Positions 17,901 through 28,081 of a stretch of DNA of 28,150 nt are shown here, one piece after another (position 1 is the stretch's first letter; every line of letters begins with the position of its first letter). Origin of the DNA: Amanita rubescens (lineage: Eukaryota > Basidiomycota > Agaricomycetes > Agaricales > Amanitaceae); NCBI GenBank assembly GCA_015039365.1, contig WION01000619.1, positions 1 to 28,150 on the forward strand, read 5' to 3'. The notes beneath the pieces were generated by a model. The model worked only from the letters and a program-made list of their open reading frames with translations, had not been told where the DNA came from and made no database searches. Made by a program: the position numbers and the translations under genes.

Positions 17901-20110
17901 ATAGCGTGTGAAATATAGAACTTAGTAAAACGTAGCAAAACGTAGCAAAACGTAGCAAAACGTAGTGGCCTCCTTGGCTGCCCCCCTCACCTCAAATAAA
18001 ATGTAGATTGTAATGATATGATCCAAAGTGACCACCCAAGTCTTCTGAGAGCACCGCTCTTTGTTGTGCTTGTGATATACAACTCATCTTGAAACTTATA
18101 GCGTGTGAAATATAGAACGTAGCAAAACGTAGCAAAACGTAGTGACCTTCCTGGCTGCTCCCCTCACCTCAAATAAATTGTAGATTGTAATGATATGATC
18201 CAAAGTGACCACCCAAGGTTTTTGAGAGCACTGCTCTTTGTTGTGCTTGTGATATACAACTCATCTTGAAACTTATAGCTTGTGAAATATAGAACTTAGT
18301 AAAACGTAGCAAAACGTAGCAAAACGTAGTGGCCTCCTTGGCTGCCCCCCTCACCTCAAATAAATTGTAGATCGTAATGATATCATCCCAAGTGACCATC
18401 CAAGGTTTCTGAGAGCACCGCTCTTTGTTGTGCTTGTGATATACAACTCATCTTGAAACTTATAGCGTGTGAAATATAGAACGTAGCAAAACGTAGCAAA
18501 ACGTAGTGACCTTCCTGGCTGCTCCCCTCACCTCAAATAAATTGTAGATTGTAATGATATGATCCAAAGTGACCACCCAAGATTTCTGAGAGCACCGCTC
18601 TTTGTTGTGCTTGTGATATACAACTCATCTTGAAACTTATAGCGTGTGAAATATAGAACGTAGCAAAACGTAGCAGAAACGTAGTGGCCTTCCTGGCTGC
18701 TCCCCTCACCTCAAATAAATTGTAGATTGTAATGATATGATCCAAAGTGACCACCCAAGATTTCTGAGAGCACCGCTCTCAATTGTGCTTGTGATATACA
18801 ACTCATCTTGAAACTTATAGCGTGTGAAATATAGAACGTAGCAAAACGTAGCAAAACGTAGTGGCCTTCCTGGCTGCTCCCCTCACCTCAAATAAATTGT
18901 AGATTGTAATGATATGATCCAAAGTGACCACCCAAGATTTCTGAGAGCACCGCTCTTTGTTGTGCTTGTGATATACAACTCATCTTGAAACTTATAGCGT
19001 GTGAAATATAGAACGTAGCAAAACGTAGCAAAACGTAGTGGCCTCCCTGGCTGCTCCCCTCACCTCAAATAAAATGTAGATTGTAATGATATGATCCAAA
19101 GTGACCACCCAAGATTTCTGAGAGCACCGGTCTCAGTTGTGCTTGTGATAGACAACTCATCTTGAAACTTATAGCGTGTGAAATATAGAACGTAGCAAAA
19201 TGTAGCAAAACGTAGTGGCCTTCCTGGCTGCTCCCCTCACCTCAAATAAAATGTAGATTGTAATGATATGATCCAAAGTGACCACCCAAGGTTTCTGAGA
19301 GCACCACTCTCAGTTGTACTTGTGATATGCAACTCATCTTGAAACTTATAGCGTGTGAAATATAGAACGTAGCAAAACGTAGCAAAACGTCGCGGCCTTC
19401 CTGGCTGCCCCCCTCACCTCAAATAAAATGTAGATTGTAATGATATGATCCAAAGTGACCACCCAAGGTTTCTGAGAGCACCACTCTCAGTTGTGCTTAT
19501 GATATACAACTCATCTTGAAACTTATATCGTGTGAAATATGGAACGTAGCAAAACGTAGTGAAACGTCGCGGCCTTCCTGGCTGCTCCCCTCCTCTCAAA
19601 TAAATTACAGTTTGTAAGGATATGATCCTAAGTGCCCACCCAAGTCTTCTGAGAGCACCGCTCTTTGTTGTGCTTGTGATATACAACTCATCTTGAAACT
19701 TATAGCGTGTGAAATATAGAACGTAGCAAAACGTAGCAAAACGTAGTGGCCTTCCTGGCTGCCCCCCTCCTCTCAAATAAATTACAGTGTGTAAGTACAT
19801 GATCCTAAGTGCCCACCCAAGGTTTCTGAGAGCACCGCTCCTTGTTGTGCTTGTGATATACAACTCATCTTGAAACTTATAGCGTGTGAAATATAGAACT
19901 TAGTAAAACGTAGCAAAACGTAGTGGCCTCCCTGGCTGCACCCATCCCCTCAAATAAATTACAGTTGGTAAGGATATAATCCTAAGTGCCCAGCAAAGTT
20001 TCCTGAGAGTGCTGCTGCTTGTGATAAGCAAGTTACCTTGAAACGTACCAAAACGTAGCCCAAACGTACCAAAATGTCGTTGCCTTTCTGGTCACTCCTT
20101 ACACCTCAAA
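14950..20110 (+). repeat. Satellite array, ~177-bp monomer, about 29 copies
   Basis: A monomer of about 175-187 bases repeats head to tail about 29 times. Conserved blocks in order are CTTGAAACTTATAGCGTGTG, AAATATAGAACGTAGC, one to four ACGTAGCAAA decamers, GGCCTTCCTGGCTGCTCCCC, CTCAAATAAATTGTAGATTG, TAATGATATGATCCAAAGTG, ACCACCCAAG, TTTCTGAGAGCACCGCTCT and TTGTGCTTGTGATATACAAC. Most length variation comes from the number of decamers. The variant AGAACTTAGTAAAACG marks higher-order structure: at 15396, 15928 and 16467 (about three monomers apart) and at 17543, 17917 and 18291 (exactly 374 bases, two monomers apart). Monomers are most alike in the middle (17.0-19.4 kb) and decay toward both edges. 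No gene is supported inside; the minus-strand open frames are products of the repeat. Confidence 0.95.
16821..16873. repeat. 53-bp imperfect palindrome, copy 2, inside the satellite
   Basis: This is the same 53-bp element as at 11181-11233, with identical 19-bp arms. Here it replaces the AAACTTATAGCG...GTAGTGG part of one monomer: the preceding sequence is the normal CAACTCATCTTGA block and the following sequence resumes at CCTTCCTGGCTGCTCC. Confidence 0.85.
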
Positions 20111-20838
20111 CCCATTGGAATCTTAATTGAGGATGTCCCAATGACATATTTGATAAGTTTGGGATAGTCTAGCCATTGTAATGTACACTGTATAGTATTT
20201 AACATTCACCGCCTCTTAGCATTTGACCATTGCTGCTGCCATTTCTATACCTCCTCATCTATTTCTGATGAGCAAAAGGATGTTTCCTTATATCATACAT
20301 TCCAATTGAACAGTCCAGAGGGGTGTGACAGCAGTGGAGAGCAGAGGGTAAGCGCTCCTGGTGTTGTGACCTATATGTCACTACAGGTCACAACTTGATG
20401 AATATTGAAGGCTCAATAACTCGAAAACTGGACCGCCGATTTCTTAGCTATTGCAGGGTTAGTAAGTGGTATATGATACCTTTCCATTGATACAATAAGA
20501 TTTGAAAAAATCTATGATATGTTTATAGTACTAGTGTTATAAAAAGGTGTATAATATAACTTAGCGGCACAGTACGCGCGGCACTATAACTAATGTTAAC
20601 GTTAAGATTAAAGAATTGGGAAGGAAAAGAAAACCGACCGGGCGAGCATTTTTCCCCTAAAAAACCTTTATCGTGGTCTGAAGGGTGCTAAACAGCGAAT
20701 CTTGGGCTGACAGGTAACTCCTCTGACGTATACGCAAGACGGCTGCTGATAGACATTGGAGCTGGTGAGTTGCTTCAATTCTCAGTCGGAAGCCCATAAG
20801 TAAGCATCTTTATCACCATTCTATACGTACGTGAACAG
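20111..20838. other. Unique intergenic DNA beyond the satellite
   Basis: No gene is supported in this segment, and open frames are short. It contains a perfect hairpin (listed separately), an A+T-rich stretch near 20520-20560, and a sequence near 20409-20520 that reads like a non-coding or LTR-like segment, but I could not find a matching partner in the window. Confidence 0.5.
20363..20394. repeat. Perfect 10-bp inverted repeat, 12-base loop
   Basis: GTTGTGACCT at 20363-20372 is the exact reverse complement of AGGTCACAAC at 20385-20394. The loop is ATATGTCACTAC. It could be a protein-binding palindrome or the edge of a lost element. Confidence 0.7.
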
Positions 20839-21120
20839 AAACTAGACTATAGTATATATCCCAGCGTCAATCACTAGCCTGAGCGAATAGCCCAAGCGTC
20901 CAGCCTCCAGCGCAGTTAACGACTCAGTCGCTTTATGGAGTCTGAGACTTACGCAGTGCCCGGCTTCCTTACGTTGATGTCTGAGGAGACTGCTGAGCCT
21001 GTCCTGCATTTTGCTACTCATGCTGGTAACGAATTTAGTACCTGCAGAGAGTGAGTGATGCACAGCCGAAGAGGACACAAATACTTGCTTATGACATGTC
21101 TTCAACAGTACATTGTGCAC

Positions 21121-21330
21121 GTTTATGGCTGATGCATCAACCGTCCGGCCTGGCCGGATATGGCAGTGTGGGCTGGTATGGCAGAACAGGCGGGGGAAGG
21201 AGCCGTATCGGGCATGACCAACGCTTCACCTGTTGATCCTTATGCGTGTTGGTGGCTAACGCAGAGTCAACCATCCGGCCTGGCCGGATATGGCGGTGTA
21301 AGCGGGTATGGCAGAGCAAGCGGGGATATT
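21121..21330 (+). repeat. 130-bp tandem duplication carrying the GGCC palindrome
   Basis: The segments CCGTCCGGCCTGGCCGGATA at 21141 and CCATCCGGCCTGGCCGGATA at 21271 lie exactly 130 bases apart. They continue into matched sequence (TGGCAGTGTGGGCTGGTATG versus TGGCGGTGTAAGCGGGTATG), indicating a local duplication. Confidence 0.75.
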
Positions 21331-22082
21331 GTATCGTTATCATTATTCTACACATACATGAAAAGTAAAAGTAAAACAGGGTACGTGTTTGTTTCACAGC
21401 GTCTGAATCGCGCCCGCATAAAGTTCACCGTTCTGCAATGGACGGTAATCAAGCAGTTGTATCAATGCCGTTTTTTTACTTACGCAGTGCCGTTGTTAAT
21501 CAGCTTGGCTGCAATTGCCCAGCGCCCTGCAGCAACATCGATAATGCAGCTATGTATATCGATGTGGAGGTTTGAGAGGGAACTGTATCAACCATTGAGT
21601 GATGAACAGGCGATGGAGACGTGTACTTACCCATAGTGTTCAGTACATCGCACGCGTTCATGGTTTACGCATCAAGTGCCCGGCCTGGCCAGATACGATG
21701 TGACTTGCAAGCTGATGGGAGGTGCATAGGATGAGCAATGGACAGGCGACGAAGATACGTACTAGCCAACGGCGTATTTTGAACAGTACCTATGCACGTT
21801 TTATGGCCAAAGCATCAGCTGTCCGGCTTGGCCAGATACGACGTACACCGCAGCGACGTATTGGGACAACAGACATAGTCCCTGGTTGGTATGAGCAATG
21901 AACGTACAATGAGGACATACTACGTACTTTGAACAGGATCCTATACGCGTTATTTGCCATACTGGCCCATACATATCAACCAACCAAACAAACTGTCCAG
22001 CTGGCTAAATGCGGTGTAGGGTGGGTGACTTGTAAGCGGCGCACTGACAGCGAGCTGCGTAGTGTGAGCCGATGGCACTTGC

Positions 22083-22297
22083 ACGATCATGGTGGTATGA
22101 AACCACGCATCGAACAGATATTACAACTCCGACTGCTGAACTTGCACGGCGCAAAACAGTGTTTATGGTACAAATAATGCCACGTGAATTTCTTTTCCCG
22201 GTTGTTTGCCCCACAAATACTGTTTCGCGCGGCACAAAGTTCGGCAGTCGGAGTCATAACAGCCTTCCGCTGCTTCGTTCCATACCATTATGATCGT
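22083..22297. repeat. Large imperfect inverted repeat of a dispersed element
   Basis: The left arm begins ACGATCATGGTGGTATG at 22083 and the right arm ends CATACCATTATGATCGT at 22297. Internal pairs (CTCCGACTGCTGAACTT with AAGTTCGGCAGTCGGAG, and GCGCAAAACAGTGTTTATGG with the ACAAATACTGTTTCGCGC block) share the same centre at about 22190. The arms are about 90 bases with a 35-base spacer. Single arms of the same element occur at 23721-23818 (right-arm direction) and 27401-27480 (left-arm direction). Confidence 0.75.
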
Positions 22298-23720
22298 TGA
22301 AAAAACACGCGTAGCGTAAATAGGTGAGTACTTATGTCCCATCGCCCGTTCATTGCTGACTCTACGCAGGAGTCACACAAGTAGGCTATAAGGGCATGGG
22401 TAAGTACATGTGTTCTCATCACCGTTCGTCATCGCTGTTCATTGCTCACTCTACTCATGTAATAGGCCCGTTGTCCTGATCCCACGCCGCCCCTGGGTAC
22501 GATGAAGAGGCGGCAGTATAGGGAGGGGCCTGGAGCAAGTGGAGGGAGGTTCGGCGACCAACCTTTCGTCCGACTCGTCAATCTCCTAGCCTCACTCCGC
22601 TTGACCTCCACAGAATCTGCATCCACCATCGCGAATATACGCTATAGCAGGCGAGTATGGGTGCCCTCATTGCCAGCTTGTTTCTCACACTACGCAGGGA
22701 CTATGCCTGTTGTCACCCTGGTCTCCTGGCTATTTCCGTGGTTTCCTCCGTTCGCTCCACGAGGGCAAAAATCAGCGTGAACCTCCACTTTGCACAAAAT
22801 GTCCTTCCATGATTCTTTCATAAAAAGAATCATTACGTCGCATCGCGCTACCATCATTATAAATGGTATCTCATAGGCAAGTATCTACTATCCTCGTTTA
22901 TTGCACACAGCGCTAAGCCTTGTTGTTCAGGTATGTTGCGCACCTCCTCTCAGCCAGTCGCAAGTTACCCAGCCCATGTATCCAGCCACACCGAACGCTT
23001 GATGCATAAAGTATGCATATCATTCCTCATTGCTCACTTAGTATCCGCTTGTGTCCCTACACGCTGCTGCCCCCCCCCTTCCCGCCTGTCGCACGTCAGC
23101 CCATACTGCATCCGGCTTGGCCGGACAGTTGATGCCTGATAAGCACCGTTCCCTCTCCTCTCCCGTGCAGCCGCGCTGCACCGTATCCAGCCAAGCCGGA
23201 CAGCTGGTGTAGGAATTACCCATCTCTATTGTGTAAGTCGAGCAACTACGCCTCTCCATTGCTCACACCAGATGCTGCTGTATTCATGATAAATCACAGA
23301 GAATACCTCATACTCCCTCTCTCCCACCATAAACGTTGTGCGGCCATATCAGCCGACACTATATCCGGCCTGGCCGGACAGCAGTTGTAGAGTGAAGTCA
23401 AACAGTATACGTACATATGTTAGCAACATTCTTTGCTAGCTGGTAGGTCGATACATAAGTTCACTTCGCGCAGTTCTCCTCAGGCTTTCGGATGTCTTCA
23501 GCTCTACATACTTCACTATCTACAGTCTAGGCTCCTCACCGTGAGAGAACACGCATGAGGTATAGTCAGTTTGTAGGGATTCGCAAATGCAATCGTCCTT
23601 CCCCCCGAACTTTTCTCTCTTTTGTGAAAATCCCCTCAAAGGACTGAGTATTGAGGTAAAGGTCATATCGTATGCAGGTCTCTCAGGAGTGCGCTAATAC
23701 CACCCAATCACCATTTATCT

Positions 23721-23818
23721 GTTGTTTGTCCCACAAATACTGCTCCACACCATGCAAGCTCAGCAGTCGGAGTTAGAATGGCCTCTCGTTGCGTGTTCCT
23801 GTACCACGACCATCGTAA
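23721..23818 (-). repeat. Single arm of the dispersed element
   Basis: GTTGTTTGTCCCACAAATAC at 23721 matches GTTGTTTGCCCCACAAATAC at 22201, and CAGCAGTCGGAGTTA...CACGACCATCGTA continues the match. No opposite arm is found next to it. Confidence 0.7.
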
Positions 23819-24738
23819 AATATAAGCAATGTAAATGCACATCGTGGAGTGTAGCAATTAAAACATGTCATAGGCAAGTCCCTATTTCCTCATCGTCTAC
23901 TCATTACTCACCTTGTTCCGCTTCCCCTCAGCCAGCCGCAAGTTACCCAGGCCACGTCGTATCCAGCATGGTCGGACAGTTGAGATGCCAGCCATGCGTG
24001 ATACGATTCCCTCTCCCACATGTGCTGTCATATCAACTTACATCATATTCGGCCAGGCTGGACAGTTGATATGTAAGCCATAAACTGCATAGCCTAGGCC
24101 ACACTTTCAAAAGTATTTAAACCTGTCCATTAACCTACACAGGCGCTTATTAGCCCTGCCCCTCCCGCCGTGCAGCCGTACCGCGGAACTGGCCCACACT
24201 GTACCCGGCCTGGCCGGACGGTTGGTATAGGGTGAAGAGACGAGTCAACGACGTTCATGCTTACACTACACGGGTAGTAGGCCCTGTTGTGTCGTTACAT
24301 CACAGAAGCTATCTCTGATATGGCCGCACTATCAACCCACCCACTGTATCCGGCCAGGCTGGACAGTCGATAGTACCCATAGTGTCATATTCAAACGTAC
24401 GTCGTACGCAAGTGCGTGGATCCTCGTCACTCGTACATTTCGCAATCGTAGATAACTAACCAATCAACATCGCTCGCAAGCCCCAAACGGGGCCATTCAA
24501 TAACTAAATAAGCAATCAGGTAATTCCTCATCATTTCTCCCAGCGCTAGCTCCGATGCGTCGCCGCCCAACAGGTTCTGGCGCTGTAGTTGGATATTTGT
24601 TCATATTTGTAGTGTCAACAATGAAAGTCGTGCCATATCAACTCCATCTTCCCACGCTTCAGCCTTCTATATTTCACAAGTAGCACCGAATTGTAGCTAC
24701 ACTAAGGAGTCCCATTCACAGTATTGAATTGAATTGAT

Positions 24739-27063
24739 ATGAGTATGGCGACTCGAATGAGCGGAAATGAAGGATTACAGGCGGTAAGTTAGAAGAGGAT
24801 TGCCGTTCCAATTGTTTGCACGCGACCTCATTAAACACGTTGTACAGATGGACGGCGCAAGTCACGCAAGCAGTCATGATGAGCGGTCGGTAAGTGTTCA
24901 AGAGATTCACGTCCGCATTGCTTAATGCGTTGTACAGTTGGATCATATGCAAGAACCGGCTCGTAAGCGGAGACGAGTCCAGGTCGTTTCTCAATTTCTC
25001 GATCTAGAGGCGGATGCTGCTGGTGACGGGGAGGAAGAGGAATATGAACAGGATGAGGATGAAGAGGATGACGGCGATGATGATGATAATTTAGATGAGG
25101 GTGTAGATGGTATGTTTGCAAACGATGCTAAATTTTATCATATTGGAACTAAATTGTGAAGATGTTGAGGATGCCCAGATAACGGTGGATCGACATCAAG
25201 AGTTTGAACAATACATCAACGATATGATGGGGCCATATCTACAGCGACCCGCCAATCACCAGCCTTCAAAACAAGCTAGCCATGATGACGACGACGGTTC
25301 TCTCATGAAGCCTCCCTGCTGGCTCCGTTTATGCAAGAAACACCCAGACTTCGATAAAGGCATCAAACGATACCGTGCCGATGCCGCCATAGGCTTTGGG
25401 CTAAACGATGGCTCTTATGACGTACTTTTGATACCTCGATATCGGTTCAAATTTGAGCGGCGTGGCGGGCGTCCTCCTCGAAGACTGTTCAATGGCCCGG
25501 GCGATGTCACACCAGGCGGCCTGAAGGCAAGGAAAATCGGCAAAGATACGTATAAATTTCTCTTAGACAAAATCTTTGTACCATTTGTTGTGAAGCGAGG
25601 CGTTCCTGCAAAATTCTTCGAAAAAGGAAAGGCTGTTCGATCGGCAGACGTCGCATATTTTGCGTCAGGAATGCTAACGTTCAGGTTGAACCATGCGATA
25701 ATGGTCGAGGAGAAGCACAACCGATTCATGCTTATCTCCAGCGAACTCTTTCTGCGCAGTCCGCTAGAGGCACGGGAAAAGGTCAAGGTTGAAACGGGGA
25801 CTTTTATGAGTATGGAGGGTGAGGTAGTGATGGCGAATCATGATGACGACACGTATAGTGTGCGAGTCGATGGTAAGGAGGATGTGGAGGAGGTCGAAGG
25901 GGTGCATCTTCGGCGCCGTTTCTCCCTCGGTGACCACGTCTCTGTAGTCACCTCATTAGCGAATGGCTGGGCAGGGAGTGTGGGCTTCATCACAAAGCTA
26001 GAGGGCGGTCTGATCACCGTTCAAAGTCGGGACACAAAGGATGAGGTACGTCGATCATCTATTTTAACGTTAGAGTTTGAAATGAACGCTGTCAACTGCA
26101 GTTAGACGTTCATGGCTGGCAGCTCAAGTCCTACTTTATGTCCTTTTCTCATGGCCCTGCACCACCTCGGCCTCCGATGCAGAAATTCACTCGCGATCGG
26201 CTGAGGGTTCATATCGGGAGGAATGCGAAAATAGGTGGCCGACATGCCTACAAAGGGACGTTGGTATCTGTCCAGGACGTTGCCAGAGATGATTCCCTAC
26301 GCGTGCAGCAGCGTGGCGCACAATGGATAATGAACGTGCCGATTGAACTTTTGTACGATGAAGTGTAAGTGTCCCTAGTCCACCAGTAACGGTGTATTGA
26401 TGGTATAACAGAACCGGCTTCCCCCTCACTGTTCCTCAATCCTTTGCACGGCCCCTTCCCATCCCTTCGTTGCCTCCCACCCCCGCCGTGGGTGGAGAAA
26501 CACCCATGCCGGAGCCAAGAGACGACCCTGAAGACTCGGTCTGGAACCCAGCAGCGCCAGACCCTCCAAAAATGATTGAATGGGATGGAAGAGGTACGTA
26601 AACAAGGGTCTTCGATCGTACGCATATTTATTTTCAACAAGGATACCTGGCAAATTGGTCTACCGATGGGGACCTGCTGGACAAGCGTATTCTTGTCCGT
26701 ATACGAAACACCAAGCCACAAGAAGTGCCCGTCGTTATGTTTGGCAGTGAATCGGTGGAAAACGACGAGGGGATGATCAAGGGCATAGAAAGTGGCCTTG
26801 TTCTCCTTCATCTTACCCGACGGAGCCGCATGATTCTTATGGACCCAGAGTTTCTCATTCCTGTCATGCCAACGAATGAAAAACAAACGGTAGTCGTATT
26901 ATTTGGGGAGCATAAAGGCCAGGTTTTCAAAACGATGAAGCCGTCAAAGGAATCGCCAACTGACTTCCCACTATCACCGTATGCCCTTCATCGTCAAAAA
27001 GCAATGGTTACCATCAATGCTGAGAACCTTGCAAGATGTGACTATCGAGCACAAGTTACATAG
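24739..27063 (+). CDS. Spt5-like KOW-domain protein, 7 exons (669 aa)
   Basis: Exons 24739-24783, 24848-24889, 24938-25109, 25162-26045, 26102-26364, 26412-26593 and 26642-27063 keep phase and encode 669 residues. All six introns are GT-AG, mostly with GTAAGT, GTATGT or GTACGT donors. Spt5 is the conserved elongation factor that clamps RNA polymerase II with Spt4 in the nucleus. Residues 30-90 have RKRRR and then a long Asp/Glu run, as in the Spt5 head. Residues 137-200 match the degenerate first KOW and linker of Spt5 (VLLIPRYRF, then PPRRLF). KOW-like strands follow near 292-308, 340-363 (FSLGDHVSVV...GWAGSVGFI), 414-438 and 612-625 (VVVLFGEHKGQV). The NGN domain that binds Spt4, normally between head and first KOW, is not recognisable: only about 50 residues separate them. 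The C-terminal repeat region is also absent. It is therefore probably a paralogue and not the essential Spt5 gene. Confidence 0.75.
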
Positions 27064-27253
27064 CGTACTATATATAGCCATATGTGAGGACTGTTTATTT
27101 TTAAATGCAGATAAATGAAGCTTTTCATGATAATGGAACTGGAATGATCCTGGCATATAAATGAGACAGCTGTCGATGGATATAGAGGGAGAGAACCGTA
27201 TCAGGCATGGCGTACATCTCAACACCCCTGGCATTTACATCCTACACATCAAC

Positions 27254-28081
27254 TGTCCGGCTTGGCCGGATACGGGGTACCCAGCAACCGGCTGAAGGGA
27301 GGGGCAGTGATGAACCAGGACAATGAGTTCAATCCCTGCGTATAGTGAGCACTCACCTATAACATTACGCTATGTTCACCTATGTTTTATCTTATGTTTT
27401 ACGATCATGGTGGTAAGGAAACACGCAGCAAAGGGCTGTTACAACTCTGATCGCCGAACTTTGCGCGGATCAAAATAGGACTGGACCCATTGTCCTGATT
27501 CATCACCACCCCTCCTTCAGCCGGTCAAAATCTAAACCGTATCCGGCCAGGCCGGACGGTTGATGTGTAGGATGTAAATGCCAGTCGCTTGTTCATTCCT
27601 CAGACCATTCAGGGACTAGGCCCATACACATGCAGTATCCACCATATCCGGCCTGGCCGGCCAGTTGATGCATAAGGCATCTAAATCTATGTCATATAGC
27701 CAAGTACATCTATCACTATCACCCACTGTTCATTACTCACACTATGTAAGATTAACCCCCCTTTGTCTCAATATGTCACCACTGCCAGTTGGAGGCATGC
27801 CATCTCCACCATATCCAGCCTAGCCGGACAGTTGCATATGCCACTGTAAACATAGTGCAGTGTTGAAAAATATGTATTTATTCAGCATAAATCCACTTGT
27901 AATATTAATTCTGCCATTAAGATGATCATTCATAAATTGACATCCTGTTATGTACTCAACATTCCCATGCTATATAACATCATGTATATTGGCATTATGT
28001 TACCTACTCACATTCCCACACTAAAAAAAATTAATCTTGCACTGCTGCATTTACTGACTGTGTCCAGCCAGGCTGGACACA
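27254..28081. repeat. GGCC-palindrome family, copies 13-17
   Basis: Copies lie at about 27254, 27540, 27643, 27811 and 28060. Copy 13 reads ACTGTCCGGCTTGGCCGGATA and copies 14-16 read the opposite way (TATCCGGCCAGGCCGGACGG and similar), so direction switches again around 27.4 kb. Copy 17 is a clean palindrome, TGTCCAGCCAGGCTGGACA. Confidence 0.85.
27401..27480 (+). repeat. Single arm of the dispersed element
   Basis: ACGATCATGGTGGTAAGGAA...GGGCTGTTACAACTCTGATC...CGAACTTTGCGCGG matches the left arm of the inverted repeat at 22083. It lies at the centre of the second orientation switch of the palindrome family. Confidence 0.7.

Larger units (their letters stand above)
21143..24366. repeat. GGCC-palindrome family, copies 1-12
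   Basis: The core TCCGGCCTGGCCGGA, or a one- to three-base variant, occurs at about 21143, 21273, 21676, 21821, 21994, 23109, 23184, 23361, 23959, 24045, 24201 and 24346. One side is usually flanked by GTTGAT (or ATCAAC) and the other by GTAT (or ATAC), which gives each near-palindrome a direction. Copies 1-5 read ATCAAC-core-GATAC and copies 6-12 read the reverse, so the direction switches between 22.0 and 23.1 kb. The arms vary in compensating ways in several copies (for example CAGCCAAGCCGG, CGGCCAGGCTGG). Confidence 0.85.
20839..24738. other. Gene-poor region with dispersed palindromes and inverted repeats
   Basis: No open frame here has a recognisable domain, a splice structure or support from both neighbours. 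Longer frames, such as 21160-21636 on the plus strand, translate the repeats themselves. Recurrent phrases (CATTGCTCACTCTACGCAG, AGGCAAGTNC..., ACTAGGCCC...TTGTCCTG) show that much of it derives from one old dispersed repeat of several hundred bases that is now highly diverged. Confidence 0.55.

Noticed and set aside
19414..19863. Minus-strand 149-codon open frame, and similar ones at 16527-16799, 18169-18399 and 15146-15364
   Set aside because: They are translations of the satellite; the open frame follows from a period divisible by three, and no domain or splice structure is present.
13100..20100. Regularly spaced short repeats considered as a CRISPR array
   Set aside because: The intervening sequences are themselves homologous to each other, the period is about 177 bp, and the genome is eukaryotic with spliceosomal introns.
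21160..21636. Plus-strand 158-codon open frame
   Set aside because: Its first third translates two copies of the GGCC palindrome and the 130-bp duplication; the rest has no motif or coding-like composition.
22502..22780. Plus-strand 92-codon frame
   Set aside because: No recognised motif, no splice extension, and it lies in the diverged dispersed-repeat region.
24831..25121. Minus-strand frame rich in His and Pro
   Set aside because: It is the antisense of the acidic head of the Spt5-like protein and spans two of its introns.
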